DNA of 63,411 nucleotides from Methanobacterium sp. UBA410 (GTDB taxonomy: Archaea; Methanobacteriota; Methanobacteria; Methanobacteriales; Methanobacteriaceae): the NCBI GenBank assembly GCA_002498385.1, contig DAHH01000005.1, forward strand, positions 50,028 through 113,438. The letters run 5' to 3'. This document shows positions 8,811 to 18,606 of this stretch, one piece after another. Numbering within the stretch: the first letter of the stretch is position 1; the number at the start of each line of letters is the position of its first letter. A program made the translations under genes and the position numbers. The notes beneath the pieces are model-generated. The model did no database searches. It worked only from the letters and a program-made list of their open reading frames with translations, and was not told the origin of the DNA.

Positions 8811-10187
8811 TCAAACCTGTTTTTCAATGGTTTCAGATTGCTGCCTTCTACTTTTAAGTCCACTGATCAGGGCCAGCATTAAAATGCTTACAGCAGTCAT
8901 GGCCATGAAGGCAGACTCATGCCCTGCCAGCGTACCGCCCTGGGACCCTATGATTGCCCCGATGAGTGCACCGCCTGTAAGCTGGCCCACACTTGTGGTG
9001 ATGTTTATGAATGCCTGGCCTGTTGCCCTTTCATTGGGAGGGCTCTCAACCAGCATGATGTACCTGGGAGGAGAACCTATGGCTGTGCTCATACCCACAC
9101 CAATGAGAATGCCCGCCACTATGAATGAATAAAATGAAGATGCATTGGAACCCATGATGTAGAAACCCATCACCATTACAGCGGTTCCAGCAAACATAAG
9201 GTTTCTTGACCCAAATTTGTCCAGGAGTTTCCCAATAAGAGGTGCTCCTATAGCCATGGTTAAAACCACTGGTATGACCATTAAACTTGCCTGTGGTGTA
9301 CTGAAAGAGAGAGCAGCAACAGCAAGAGCTGGTATAAATATTGTGGCTGCCTGACAGAGGCCCGTGCCGATTGATATGTTTGTCAGCAGTTTTATCTCCC
9401 TTTTTTTGAGGAGATTCACCTGGATAACAGGGTGAGGGGTCTGCTTTTCCACCTTCCACAAAACAGGGAGCAGAACCACGGCTGTTAAAAGGAAGGGCCA
9501 CACGTAAATGGATGTTAAACTTGCGGTAAAGTTTGAGGTATCTATCTGGTTGACTCCGTAGGCGAGTGCAGCCACAAACAGACTTAAAACCAGCATTCCA
9601 TGCCAGTCAAAGCTTATTGCACCGTCTTTTGAACCTTTGGGAAATATTTTAAGGCTTTCAATAATGATGGCTGCAGATATGGGAATGTTGATAACAAAGA
9701 GCCACTGCCAGCCGTAGCTTAAAAGCAATCCTCCAAGTACGGGTCCTAAAACTCCTGACAATCCCCAGACTGAGCTTATGATGCCCAATGCACTGCCCCT
9801 CTTCTGTGGTGGAAAGGTGTCGCCTATGAATGCATTTGCAACTGGGAACAGTCCACCGGCACCCATACCTTGTACAGCCCTTCCAAGAAGCAGCATGTCA
9901 AAGGAGAATGATGTTACTGTTATTATGGATCCTACAGCAAATATCAGCACGTCAAGGATGTAAACGATCTTCCGGCCGTAGATGTCCGATAATTTGGCCA
10001 TTGAAGGTGTTCCAATCATGAAAAAAAGGATGTAAATTGTAAATATCCAGGATACGGCCCTTGAATTTACCCCAAAGTAGGTCTGGATTCCTGGAAGTGC
10101 AGGGCCAACGATTCCTATATCCAGAGAGCCCATGAAAACCCCAATGAAGAGCAGGATTAAAATCCTGTTTTTTTCCGTAAGTTTCAT
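8811..10187 (-). CDS. MFS drug-type efflux transporter (DHA2/EmrB-QacA-like)
   Basis: A 458-residue membrane protein with the layout of proton-driven multidrug exporters. It shows motif D1-like LDIGIVGPALPGI in helix 1, motif A in the loop after helix 2 (AKLSDIYGRKIVYI), motif B LLLGRAVQGMGAGGLFP near residue 100, and motif C GLSGVLGPVLGGLLL near 145. The cargo cannot be told from sequence. The start has no strong ribosome binding site. It follows the dead IS element by 35 bases and lies in the same direction as the MFS stump at 7584-8025, so this was probably once a pair of transporter genes. Confidence 0.88.
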   Translation of the reverse strand: MKLTEKNRILILLFIGVFMGSLDIGIVGPALPGIQTYFGVNSRAVSWIFTIYILFFMIGTPSMAKLSDIYGRKIVYILDVLIFAVGSIITVTSFSFDMLLLGRAVQGMGAGGLFPVANAFIGDTFPPQKRGSALGIISSVWGLSGVLGPVLGGLLLSYGWQWLFVINIPISAAIIIESLKIFPKGSKDGAISFDWHGMLVLSLFVAALAYGVNQIDTSNFTASLTSIYVWPFLLTAVVLLPVLWKVEKQTPHPVIQVNLLKKREIKLLTNISIGTGLCQAATIFIPALAVAALSFSTPQASLMVIPVVLTMAIGAPLIGKLLDKFGSRNLMFAGTAVMVMGFYIMGSNASSFYSFIVAGILIGVGMSTAIGSPPRYIMLVESPPNERATGQAFINITTSVGQLTGGALIGAIIGSQGGTLAGHESAFMAMTAVSILMLALISGLKSRRQQSETIEKQV

Positions 10188-10509
10188 GGATCAAAGTTGT
10201 TTTTGGTGCCTTAAATAAACTTTTACTTGGAAGATGCAGAGATTTGCATTTTTTTTAAATGGAACAGTTTTTCATTGTTTTTTGGGATCCATTCTTTTTT
10301 GGCATGAAAAATTAATTCCTGAAAAAAGGGAATTTCTTAAATCAGCTGTAAATTTGTTGTCAGATATATATGTGGGAGCTGATTTTGAAGGATTTTCTGA
10401 TTTTTTTTGGCAAATTTTTTAGGGGTAAATCTCTATAAATCTTTCTATACCTCTTCTTGTTCCATTTTTTTGCTTCAACTACTCCAGTGATGTTGAACTT
10501 CAAATTTGA
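10188..10509. other. Intergenic stretch without a gene
   Basis: AT-rich divergent spacer between the MFS gene and the ATPase. No frame with family resemblance is seen. It leads into the 45-bp repeats at 10510. Confidence 0.5.
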
Positions 10510-10644
10510 GTTCAATAAATTAAACTTGTATAAAAAATTATATTTAAGAGGTAAGTTCAATAAATTGAACTGGTACAGTGTAATATATTTAAGAGGTAAG
10601 TTCAATAAATCATACCAGTACGATTAATTTAAGAGGGTGATGCT
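10510..10644. repeat. Three 45-bp tandem repeats in the ATPase promoter/leader
   Basis: GTTCAATAAAT begins at 10510, 10555 and 10600, an exact 45-base period. Each unit ends in a segment like TATATTTAAGAGG. Copies 1 and 2 share both ends perfectly while their middles differ; copy 3 runs into the ribosome binding site of the downstream gene (AGAGGGTGA). Copy 2 starts with the inverted repeat GTTCAAT-AA-ATTGAAC. Each unit could hold both a protein-binding site and a TATA-like box, so the array may control the ATPase gene at 10645. Confidence 0.85.
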
Positions 10645-11832
10645 TTGCCAATACTTCCCCTAGGAATTCCACCGGAAAAATATTTCTACAACAGAAAGGA
10701 CGAATTAAAACGGCTTAAAAATCATTTAAACGCCTTAAATGAGGATATAGCAGAACAGATTCTCATGACGGGATACAGGGGTGTGGGAAAAACATCCCTC
10801 CTGAAAAAACTGATAAATGAGGTTCCAGAAAACATTTTAGTGTCTTACGTTGACATATCCCGAATATACGGTATCCAGAAGGGGGAACTAACCGAAGAGC
10901 TGATACTCAGCGAGCTTTTAAGCTCAATGAATGAAGCTATTGGTAAAAAACGGATAAAATTCACAGAAAAAGTCCATGGTAAATTAAACCAGATTCTAAA
11001 TGGATTAAAACTCAAAGAATATGATTTCAGGGAAGCTGGAACTTTACTTGGAATTTCCATACCCGATGTTAAGGACAACTACCTGAAACTCAGCCAATTC
11101 GTTATGCAGTTACCCCAAAGGGTGGTTGAATCATCAAAGGGTGAAATAAAAGGTTTTTTAATAGTAATGGATGAATTTCAGCTTATAGGAGAACTAAAAA
11201 AACCCAGTGCATTTTTCTGGATGATACGAAGTTACACTCAGGAGCAGAGCAATGTCAGCTACATATTCACAGGCTCAATTTCCAGAACAAGCGAAATCAT
11301 AGACATGATAAACGGCCCCAACGGTGCCTTTGGAGGGCGGATGATCCAGTTCAACATCGAACCATTCACTAGAGAGGAAACCAGAGGCTACTTAACTGAG
11401 AAGGTTCCTGAAATAACATTTACAGATGATGGTTTTGAACGGTTTTATGAGTGCACAAGGGGAATACCTTCGTATATAAACACCTTCTGCAATACACTTT
11501 CATCTGGGGATGTTTATACAGCAGGAAAAGTTAAAGAAACCTTCTTTAAAAAAATGGACCAGATCACCGTTATGTGGATAAAGATCTGGGGAACCTTAAC
11601 ACCAAAGGAAAAGGAGATTGTGGTGTCACTGGTTGAAAACGGTCCCCAGACCTGGAGCAGTTTGCTTGAGAGTGTGAATTTTTCAAGGGCCAGTCTTGCC
11701 AAGTACCTTGATATACTCAAAAATAAGGGCATTATAGGATTGAACACGGAAAAAAATTACATTGTAGACGATTTACTGCTTTCAAACTGGCTTAAAACTA
11801 AAAGGGAAATGGATGGGTACTACCCGCAGTAG
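10645..11832 (+). CDS. Archaeal STAND-type ATPase with C-terminal winged helix
   Basis: A 395-residue P-loop ATPase of the archaeal ATPase family (Pfam 01637-like, MNS clade). Walker A is GYRGVGKTSLL near residue 45 and Walker B GFLIVMDEFQ near 172. FTGSISRTSE near 212 fits a sensor region. The last ~90 residues look like a winged-helix domain (LTPKEKEIVVSLVENGPQTWSSLL). The start is TTG with GAGGGTGA just upstream. Family members are often linked to mobile or stress-related loci, but substrates are mostly unknown. The three 45-bp repeats directly before it suggest dedicated regulation. Confidence 0.82.
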   Translation: MPILPLGIPPEKYFYNRKDELKRLKNHLNALNEDIAEQILMTGYRGVGKTSLLKKLINEVPENILVSYVDISRIYGIQKGELTEELILSELLSSMNEAIGKKRIKFTEKVHGKLNQILNGLKLKEYDFREAGTLLGISIPDVKDNYLKLSQFVMQLPQRVVESSKGEIKGFLIVMDEFQLIGELKKPSAFFWMIRSYTQEQSNVSYIFTGSISRTSEIIDMINGPNGAFGGRMIQFNIEPFTREETRGYLTEKVPEITFTDDGFERFYECTRGIPSYINTFCNTLSSGDVYTAGKVKETFFKKMDQITVMWIKIWGTLTPKEKEIVVSLVENGPQTWSSLLESVNFSRASLAKYLDILKNKGIIGLNTEKNYIVDDLLLSNWLKTKREMDGYYPQ

Positions 11833-11995
11833 GGTATTGCGTGTAATTTCTACTGAAAAATGGTTCATGTGGATAACTTTTTCAAATTTATAATCCAAGA
11901 GAATTGAATAATCATAGGTGGATAATCATAGGTAAAGAAATAATTCACAATTATAACTAAAACTTTTTGAAAAATTTTGAAAAAATGGAATTCTT

Positions 11996-14401
11996 TTAAT
12001 GATTTAATAATTTGTAAAAGCGAATTTTCAGGATATCTATTATGAAAAATGCTGTTAAAGCTTCTGCCCAAATTATTGCTGCTAAAAACCAGCCCATAGC
12101 TGGTAACAATATTCCATAAACAGTTATGAGTGTTGCAATAAGTTGTGTGCCTACAATGGCAATGAAAAGTTGTGGGGCTGGCCGGATCTCCCAGAAGTGA
12201 CCCTTTGTTCTAGCCATAAATACTGTTAAGTGACCTGCAACAGACAGTTTAAGGTATATAAAAGATTGAAGAACAGGCAAAGATAATTTTAATATGTCAA
12301 TTCCTAGATAAAGTACTAAAAATGATTCTATAACTCCCATAACTCCAAGAAATGTAGCTATAACTAAAATTATTCTTAGATCCCACTTTTCAGGTTTATT
12401 TGAGTATTTTACATTGTCATATGCAATTGTCATGATAGGTGCATCGTTTAAAAGTGCCAGTAAAATTATCATTAAGGCAGTTACAGGATAAAACTGGAAT
12501 ATAAGGATAGATAATGTAATGAAGAGCAAAACTCTAATTGTCTCGGTTATCCTGTAAAGAACATAATTGTTCATTCTTTGAAAAATTTTACGACTCTGTT
12601 TTATAGAATCAATTATTACTGAGACTCCCGGTCGTGTAAGAACTATTGATGCGGCTGATTTAGCTGCATCTGTAGCTCCTGCAACTGCAATTCCCACATT
12701 AGCTTTTTTAAGTGCAGGTGCATCATTAACCCCGTCCCCAGTCATACTTACTATATGATCCTTTTCTTGAAGCAATTCCACAATATGATACTTGTGTTCA
12801 GGAAAAACTTCAGCAAAACCATCAGTTTCTTCAACAATCTTCTTTGCCTTCATATCTGGCTTATCAACAAAATCTTCTGGAATGAGAATATTGGTTCCAA
12901 GGTTAACTAACTTAGAGATTTCTTTTGCAATTGCAATATGATCTCCAGTTACCATTTTAACATTTATTCCCATTGATTGAGCTGTCTTAATAGTTTCTGA
13001 AGAGTCTTCACGTGGAGGATCGTAAAGCCCAAAAAGACCCACATATTGCCATTTTCCAGATTTATCAGTTCTTGCGACACCAAGCGTTCTGTATCCCTTT
13101 TCAGCGAATTTATTCACATATTCATTCATTTTGCGGGAAATTTTTTCATCGTTCCCTGTGAGAGATAAAATAACCTGTGTTGCGCCTTTTGAAACTTTAA
13201 ATTCTTCAGAGTTCTTTATTGAAGCTTCAGTACGTTTTGAAACTGGATCAAATGGTTTAAACTCAATTATTTCGTATTCTTTTGTTTTAAATGATTTTTC
13301 TGTGGCTTTAGACAATATTGCACTATCTATTGGATCCTTACTATCTTTCTGAGAAGCTAACACACCACATAAAATTACATCCTCCTCTTTAAACCCCCTG
13401 AATGGTTTAATTTCCCCTAAAGTCAATTTATTTTGGGTAATTGTACCTGTTTTATCAGCACATAGAACATCTACGCCTGCCATTTCTTCAATAGCCACTA
13501 ACTTGCTTACTATTGCTTCTTTTTTAGCTAGGGCTACTGCACCAACTGCCATTGTAACAGAAAGAACGGCAGGTAAAGCTACGGGTATCGACGCAACCAC
13601 AAGGACGAGTGCAAACTGAAGTGTTGTGAAAAAGCTTTCATGACGGAACAATGCCGCAATAAAAATGGATGTTACCATAATTGCAGCCAAAATAATGAGG
13701 TAGTCCCCAATTTTTATCACTGTTTTTTGTAGAAAACTTTGGGTTTGAGCTTTTTCTACTAATTGGGCAGTTTTACCAAAATAAGTATTCAAACCAGTTG
13801 ATATAACAAGAGCATTTGTCTCCCCCTGAACAACTATTGAACTTGAATACAGTATACCTGAAATTTTTTTATCTATTGGTAATGATTCTCCGGTTAAAGC
13901 TGATTCATCAACGGAAATTTCATCCATTATCTTTGAATCTGCAGGAACAATATCTCCTGAACTTATGTGGATAATATCTCCGGGAACAAGTTCTTTTGCG
14001 GATATTTCGTGCCATTCGTTGTCACGTAATACTCTTGCTTTTAAAGCAAGCCTCTCTTTAAGTAACTCAATTGCATTATCCGCTTTATGTTCCTGCCAGA
14101 AACCTACAAACGCATTTAAAACCAGTAATGTAACTATTATCCCTAAATCTGCCCAATGCTGAAGTATGCCTGATAAAAAAATTGTAGTTTCTATAAGCCA
14201 GGGCATCGGTCCCCAGAAATATTTAACAAATTTGATAAGAGGATTTACTTTTTTCTCGCTAACACTATTTAACCCATACTTCTGGAGTCGTTTTTCAGCT
14301 TCTAAACTGGACAAACCATTTATATCTGAAGATAACCTAATTAATAACTCCTCAAAAGAACTTTTTTCTGATTCATCCACGCTTATAATCACTCTATCCA
14401 T
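11996..14401 (-). CDS. P-type plasma-membrane proton ATPase (P3A)
   Basis: About 801 residues from the ATG at 14401; the frame is open four codons upstream to a TTG. It pumps protons across the membrane using ATP. Visible P-type motifs are TGESLPIDK (dephosphorylation loop), DKTGTITQN with the phosphorylated Asp near residue 320, MVTGDHIAIAKE, and MTGDGVNDAPALKKA. The helices around RITETIRVLLF and the lack of a cytoplasmic metal-binding domain fit the P3A group. A close paralogue is encoded at 53050-55503. It is transcribed alone on the minus strand. Confidence 0.92.
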   Translation of the reverse strand: MDRVIISVDESEKSSFEELLIRLSSDINGLSSLEAEKRLQKYGLNSVSEKKVNPLIKFVKYFWGPMPWLIETTIFLSGILQHWADLGIIVTLLVLNAFVGFWQEHKADNAIELLKERLALKARVLRDNEWHEISAKELVPGDIIHISSGDIVPADSKIMDEISVDESALTGESLPIDKKISGILYSSSIVVQGETNALVISTGLNTYFGKTAQLVEKAQTQSFLQKTVIKIGDYLIILAAIMVTSIFIAALFRHESFFTTLQFALVLVVASIPVALPAVLSVTMAVGAVALAKKEAIVSKLVAIEEMAGVDVLCADKTGTITQNKLTLGEIKPFRGFKEEDVILCGVLASQKDSKDPIDSAILSKATEKSFKTKEYEIIEFKPFDPVSKRTEASIKNSEEFKVSKGATQVILSLTGNDEKISRKMNEYVNKFAEKGYRTLGVARTDKSGKWQYVGLFGLYDPPREDSSETIKTAQSMGINVKMVTGDHIAIAKEISKLVNLGTNILIPEDFVDKPDMKAKKIVEETDGFAEVFPEHKYHIVELLQEKDHIVSMTGDGVNDAPALKKANVGIAVAGATDAAKSAASIVLTRPGVSVIIDSIKQSRKIFQRMNNYVLYRITETIRVLLFITLSILIFQFYPVTALMIILLALLNDAPIMTIAYDNVKYSNKPEKWDLRIILVIATFLGVMGVIESFLVLYLGIDILKLSLPVLQSFIYLKLSVAGHLTVFMARTKGHFWEIRPAPQLFIAIVGTQLIATLITVYGILLPAMGWFLAAIIWAEALTAFFIIDILKIRFYKLLNH

Positions 14402-15059
14402 ACGAAATCCCAATTTAACTCTTATGAAAAATTTAAGAACTATTGAGTTAACAAAAAGGATAGAAACTTACTTAAAAACATTATCACCTGTTGGAATTAA
14501 AAATTTTCCAGAAATATTCTAAATTAATATTTATTAATCATACCAAATATTCTTTTAGATTAAGATTAACCAAAACAATGCCAAAAATAATTAAAAAATT
14601 TTCACTTCTTGAAGTTCTTTTCTTGTTATTTCTGATTTTTGGAAATTAATTATTGAAATTAACTATTAAAGTTTGATCATTGTTCATTTTTTAGCCATTA
14701 TATATGATAATTACAACAAAATTTATATCAATGTTACAACATAACAGAGTAATAACAAGTGGTTTATTCTTCCAATAACCTTTGGCGAATTGCATATGAA
14801 AAGAGGTTCTTCCTTAAAAATGGAGGAAGGATTTCCTCTTTACAATTATTTTAAAAACTAAGCTTTACACTACTTATTACAATGTGTGGATTATTAATCC
14901 AGATTATTAATCCAGTCAACAGGTCATGAAGATTCAGTTCCATTAGGATCTTCCCCTATTTGCCAAGTAGGAACGTGTATCAAGTAGGAACGTGTATTAG
15001 TATCCACATTTTCTAATTCTTAAAAAAAACATGAAAGAGTTAATGGGAGGTTGAAAGAA
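14402..15059. other. Divergent spacer with two short tandem duplications and a hairpin
   Basis: No gene is seen. GATTATTAATCCA is repeated in tandem at 14889-14901 and 14902-14914. CAAGTAGGAACGTGTAT is repeated in tandem at 14964-14980 and 14981-14997. Between 14801 and 14840 a two-part stem forms: AAGAGG with CCTCTT and CTTCCT with AGGAAG. The stretch separates the ATPase (minus) from the DUF2769 gene (plus), so the hairpin is not an end-of-gene terminator for either. Confidence 0.7.
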
Positions 15060-15353
15060 ATGGTGGATATTGAGTTCAACATTGAAAATGTTCAGAAATG
15101 CCTATGCCCCGGATGCCCGGTGCAAGCCCAAAGTAGCTGTGTGAAAGAAAAACTGGACAAATTAAAGAGTATGAGTGGATCACCAGGTCCAGATGATGTT
15201 CCTGGATTGTACTGCTCAACAGGAAAAGCCAAATGCAAAGACCTTAACCCAAAAGAAATGTGCAAATGCGGCAAATGCGAAATTTTCACCAAACATAATC
15301 TAAGCCAGGGAAAACCCGCAGGATACTTCTGCGCAAACGGAAAAGCACAATAA
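15060..15353 (+). CDS. DUF2769 family cysteine-rich protein
   Basis: A 97-residue soluble protein rich in cysteine, with CLCPGCPVQAQSSC near the N-terminus, a YCSTGKAKC segment in the middle, CKCGKCEIF, and a second FCANGKAQ at the end. This spacing is typical of the methanogen family DUF2769; the cysteines probably bind zinc or an iron-sulfur cluster. I chose the ATG at 15060 because GGGAGG at 15045-15050 is nine bases upstream; the frame also holds a TTG at 15051, which touches that site. Function is unknown. Confidence 0.8.
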   Translation: MVDIEFNIENVQKCLCPGCPVQAQSSCVKEKLDKLKSMSGSPGPDDVPGLYCSTGKAKCKDLNPKEMCKCGKCEIFTKHNLSQGKPAGYFCANGKAQ

Positions 15354-15530
15354 AAATAACTCTTAATCCTTTTTTTGAACATATAACCAATTATCTTTTT
15401 TTTGAATATATAACCAACATTAATTCGGGATTTATTTTTTTATACTTTGTTATATCTTCTTTCAGGAGTGTTTTTTAAAATCATATTGATGCTTTGTCCT
15501 TTTATGGCGTAAAATCCCATGGTATTTATT

Positions 15531-15656
15531 TTAAATTTTTTTAAAGTCCTTTGCAAATTTGATTTCATCCAATTTCAAATTTCCTTGAATTTCTTCAATG
15601 CTACTGAGATTCCAGCGGTATTTCCAGTCTTTACATTTATTTATACTCGAATCCAT
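15531..15656 (-). CDS. Possible small protein, 41 residues
   Basis: An open frame starting MDSSINKCKDWKYRW and ending KFAKDFKKI. Codon use looks sensible and the charge pattern is not random AT-rich noise. No ribosome binding site is visible and I recognise no family. It may be a remnant of a longer gene. Apart from this frame the spacer 15354-15771 shows nothing. Confidence 0.3.
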   Translation of the reverse strand: MDSSINKCKDWKYRWNLSSIEEIQGNLKLDEIKFAKDFKKI

Positions 15657-15771
15657 TGCTGTTGATGGATAAATAATCCTTTTTGTTAGATTCTACTAGA
15701 GAATTATTCAGTAGTAAATGAGATATGTTCAGAAATAGTGAGATAAAACTTTGTATAAAACCTTTCTCCTG

Positions 15772-18369
15772 TTAAATACGAGCCGGATACTTCAACTCCT
15801 TGAACCTGATACTGAAGCTGGTACCACCATCCCTTGAAATTGTTATACTTCCATCAATCTGGTTTACAAGGCTGTTTACCAGTTGCAAACCTAGAGTTTT
15901 GGTGTTTCTAAAGTCCAGCTCTTCAGGGAAACCAACACCGTTATCTGTTACAGTTATAAAAAACTCATCATGGTCACGATCCAGCTTCACGGTAATTTCT
16001 CCCATTTCATTGGGAAATGCGTGTTTTATGGAGTTGGTTACCAGTTCGTTTATTATAAGGCCGCAGGGAACCGAGGTGTCCATGTTCAGGTGGATGCTCC
16101 CTCCTTCCGTTTTTATTTTTATCTTCTCAGGATCCTTCACGTAGGTGTAGACCAGGTTGGATACCAGGCTTTTAACGTAACCTGTAAAATCAATATTTTC
16201 AAGGCTCGCGGAGTTGTACAACTTTTCATGCACAAGTGCCATTGATTTCACCCTGCTTTGACTTTCTTTAAGGGTTTTAACAGCTTCTTCATCTTCAACA
16301 TAGCTTGACTGAAGGTTCAGAAGGCTTGATATTATCTGCATGTTGTTTTTAACCCTGTGATGTATCTCACGAAGCAGAAGTTCCTTCTCCCTGAGGGATT
16401 TTTTTATCTTTTCTTCTGCATCCTTACGTTCACAAGACTCCAGAGATGTTGAAATCATGTTTGAGATGGACGCTGCAAAATCCCTGTCTTCAAAGCTCCA
16501 GCTTCTTTTTTTCCGGCTTCTGTGACATAGAACCCCAATCATATCACCGTTGAACCAGATTGGAACGTCAAGTAAAGATTTAAAACCATTAAAACGTGAT
16601 ATTTGAAGTTCCTCGATTCGAGAATCGCAAGTAACATCGGTTGATGCTAAGCTGCGGCTTTGGCGAAGTAAATCCAGATAATTGCAGATATCCCTGGTTT
16701 TAAATGTTTTTCCATTTCCATTTGACCTTCCCTTGAAGCTGTGAACACTGAAACATTCAAGTTCATCCTTTTTTTGGTTTAAAAACCATACACTAACCTC
16801 TGTCATGCCTAAAATGTTGAAATCCACTTCCAACAACTTTTTAATGGCATTTCCAAGCTCAGGGATGCTGTTTTTGGACAGTTCAAGAAGGGCCTTCTGT
16901 CTTCTAATGATTTTATCTGTCTTTTCCTTTGTTATTTTCTCCTGAAGCACCCTTTGAGTCACATCTTCTCCAGAACTCAGGGTACCTACCATGTTACCTT
17001 CAGCATCCTTTAAAATGGTGTTGTGCCAGGATACGATCATTTCGTCCTTATTTTTACCTAATATCCTGTTTTCAACATCTTCAAACTGGGCTTTGCTGTT
17101 TCCATCATTCAAACCCCTGAAGATGTTCTCTGTGTAAGCCCGGGCATGCTCTGGAATGAAGTTTTCAAACCAGTTCTTGCCTTTGATCTCTGCTTCGCTG
17201 TAACCTAAAATTTCACAGCCCTTCCTGTTGATTAAAACCACGTTTCCTGTTAAATCCAGAACAACCAACATGACTTCTGCAATGTTAAAGTACATCTCTG
17301 TCCTCTGCATCTCAGCTGTCAACGTTTTCTCTGCTTCAACCCGTTTTCTGATCTCTTCTTGAGCATCCAGGTAAAGCCTCCTGTTTTCATTCATGGATAT
17401 TATCTGGCGGACAATCACAAGGAATATGATTATCCCCATTACAACCTTTGCAAGTAAAGCTGCAGTTGCAGGGATGTCTGATTTAATGTTAACCAGTATG
17501 TAGGAGGCACAGACCAGGAGAAGTGGAATGTAGGAGGTCCAGCTGAACTTTTCTGGATCCCTGGATTCAACTGTTTTCGGGATGCCGTTTTTCATTCTAC
17601 CTCCCTGTATGAATCCTGCAATTCCAACCATGAGATTGGAAACCAGCCATCCCACATCAATAAGGCTTCCTTCAATGTAAACATTGTTTAACAGTAGGTA
17701 ATAGAATGTAACGTTGGTCACAACGTCCAGGGTTAAACTTGAGACCAGCAAGATCAGGATCATGTCGGTTAAGTCTTTGATCTTGTTGAACACCAGATCG
17801 TAGGCTATGTAAAAGAGTACAAAGCACATTATAATGTATAAAATTGTTAAAAACAGTTCTAATGGATTTTTAGTTTTCATGACGTCGGGTGAGTTCAGAA
17901 AAATGCCCAGAAACAGTGCAGCAGACATGAGGACTATGACTATGTCAAGGAGGGTTCTGTACTTCTTTCTGTTTTTTGTCATCCTGGGGAAGTACAGGAT
18001 TCCCAGTGCAAAAAAAGGGTAGCACAATATGTAAAACAGATCCGCACCTGATGGAAAGGGCTGGATTTTGAGTAAAATATTTGAAATAGTCCAGTTAAGA
18101 TCGCCCATAAAATAAAGGGATTGTGCAATTAAAAGAAAAACCCATGGCAGGTAAATTCGTTTACCCAAATTTTTAGAGTTTTTAACTGCATAAAACAACC
18201 CTAAAAGGGCAAATAGATTAAAAATAGGTATAATTATGTCGCCTAATTGCATTCTAAGCTTTATATTGCCGTTAAAAATTGTGATGATTGCAACATAGCC
18301 CAGAATGACTGCCATTCCATAAACAGCAATGATGATCGTTGATTTTAGTTCCTGTTTTGAGATGTCCAT
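15772..18369 (-). CDS. Membrane-bound sensor histidine kinase (PAS-GAF-HisKA_2-HATPase)
   Basis: An 865-residue sensor. Roughly the first 335 residues hold eight to ten membrane helices. A PAS domain follows (about 355-470), then a GAF domain (about 490-650). The phosphoacceptor region is of the HisKA_2 type, with the motif REIHHRVKNNMQIISSLLNL near 668. The HATPase domain shows the N box LIINELVTNSIKHAFP, the G1 box VTDNGVGFPEEL, and a GLQLVNSLV segment near the end. No response regulator is encoded nearby, as is common for methanogen kinases. It stands alone on the minus strand. Confidence 0.9.
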   Translation of the reverse strand: MDISKQELKSTIIIAVYGMAVILGYVAIITIFNGNIKLRMQLGDIIIPIFNLFALLGLFYAVKNSKNLGKRIYLPWVFLLIAQSLYFMGDLNWTISNILLKIQPFPSGADLFYILCYPFFALGILYFPRMTKNRKKYRTLLDIVIVLMSAALFLGIFLNSPDVMKTKNPLELFLTILYIIMCFVLFYIAYDLVFNKIKDLTDMILILLVSSLTLDVVTNVTFYYLLLNNVYIEGSLIDVGWLVSNLMVGIAGFIQGGRMKNGIPKTVESRDPEKFSWTSYIPLLLVCASYILVNIKSDIPATAALLAKVVMGIIIFLVIVRQIISMNENRRLYLDAQEEIRKRVEAEKTLTAEMQRTEMYFNIAEVMLVVLDLTGNVVLINRKGCEILGYSEAEIKGKNWFENFIPEHARAYTENIFRGLNDGNSKAQFEDVENRILGKNKDEMIVSWHNTILKDAEGNMVGTLSSGEDVTQRVLQEKITKEKTDKIIRRQKALLELSKNSIPELGNAIKKLLEVDFNILGMTEVSVWFLNQKKDELECFSVHSFKGRSNGNGKTFKTRDICNYLDLLRQSRSLASTDVTCDSRIEELQISRFNGFKSLLDVPIWFNGDMIGVLCHRSRKKRSWSFEDRDFAASISNMISTSLESCERKDAEEKIKKSLREKELLLREIHHRVKNNMQIISSLLNLQSSYVEDEEAVKTLKESQSRVKSMALVHEKLYNSASLENIDFTGYVKSLVSNLVYTYVKDPEKIKIKTEGGSIHLNMDTSVPCGLIINELVTNSIKHAFPNEMGEITVKLDRDHDEFFITVTDNGVGFPEELDFRNTKTLGLQLVNSLVNQIDGSITISRDGGTSFSIRFKELKYPARI

Positions 18370-18606
18370 GGTTGATTCCTGTTTTGAATGCTATCGGATA
18401 TATGTTATAAGATCAGAAGATATTTAAATATTGATGTTCTAAAAACACGCCTTAAGTTAAATTTTTCAGGAAAAAAAATGGTTTTTGGAGTATAATACCT
18501 AAAATTAGTATGAAAATAAGGTTTTCAAGAAAAGTTAAGTAATAAAAATATAAAATTTTATAAGAAAAAAGGTTCAAAGATAGATACAATACATGGCGAG
18601 ATCTCT

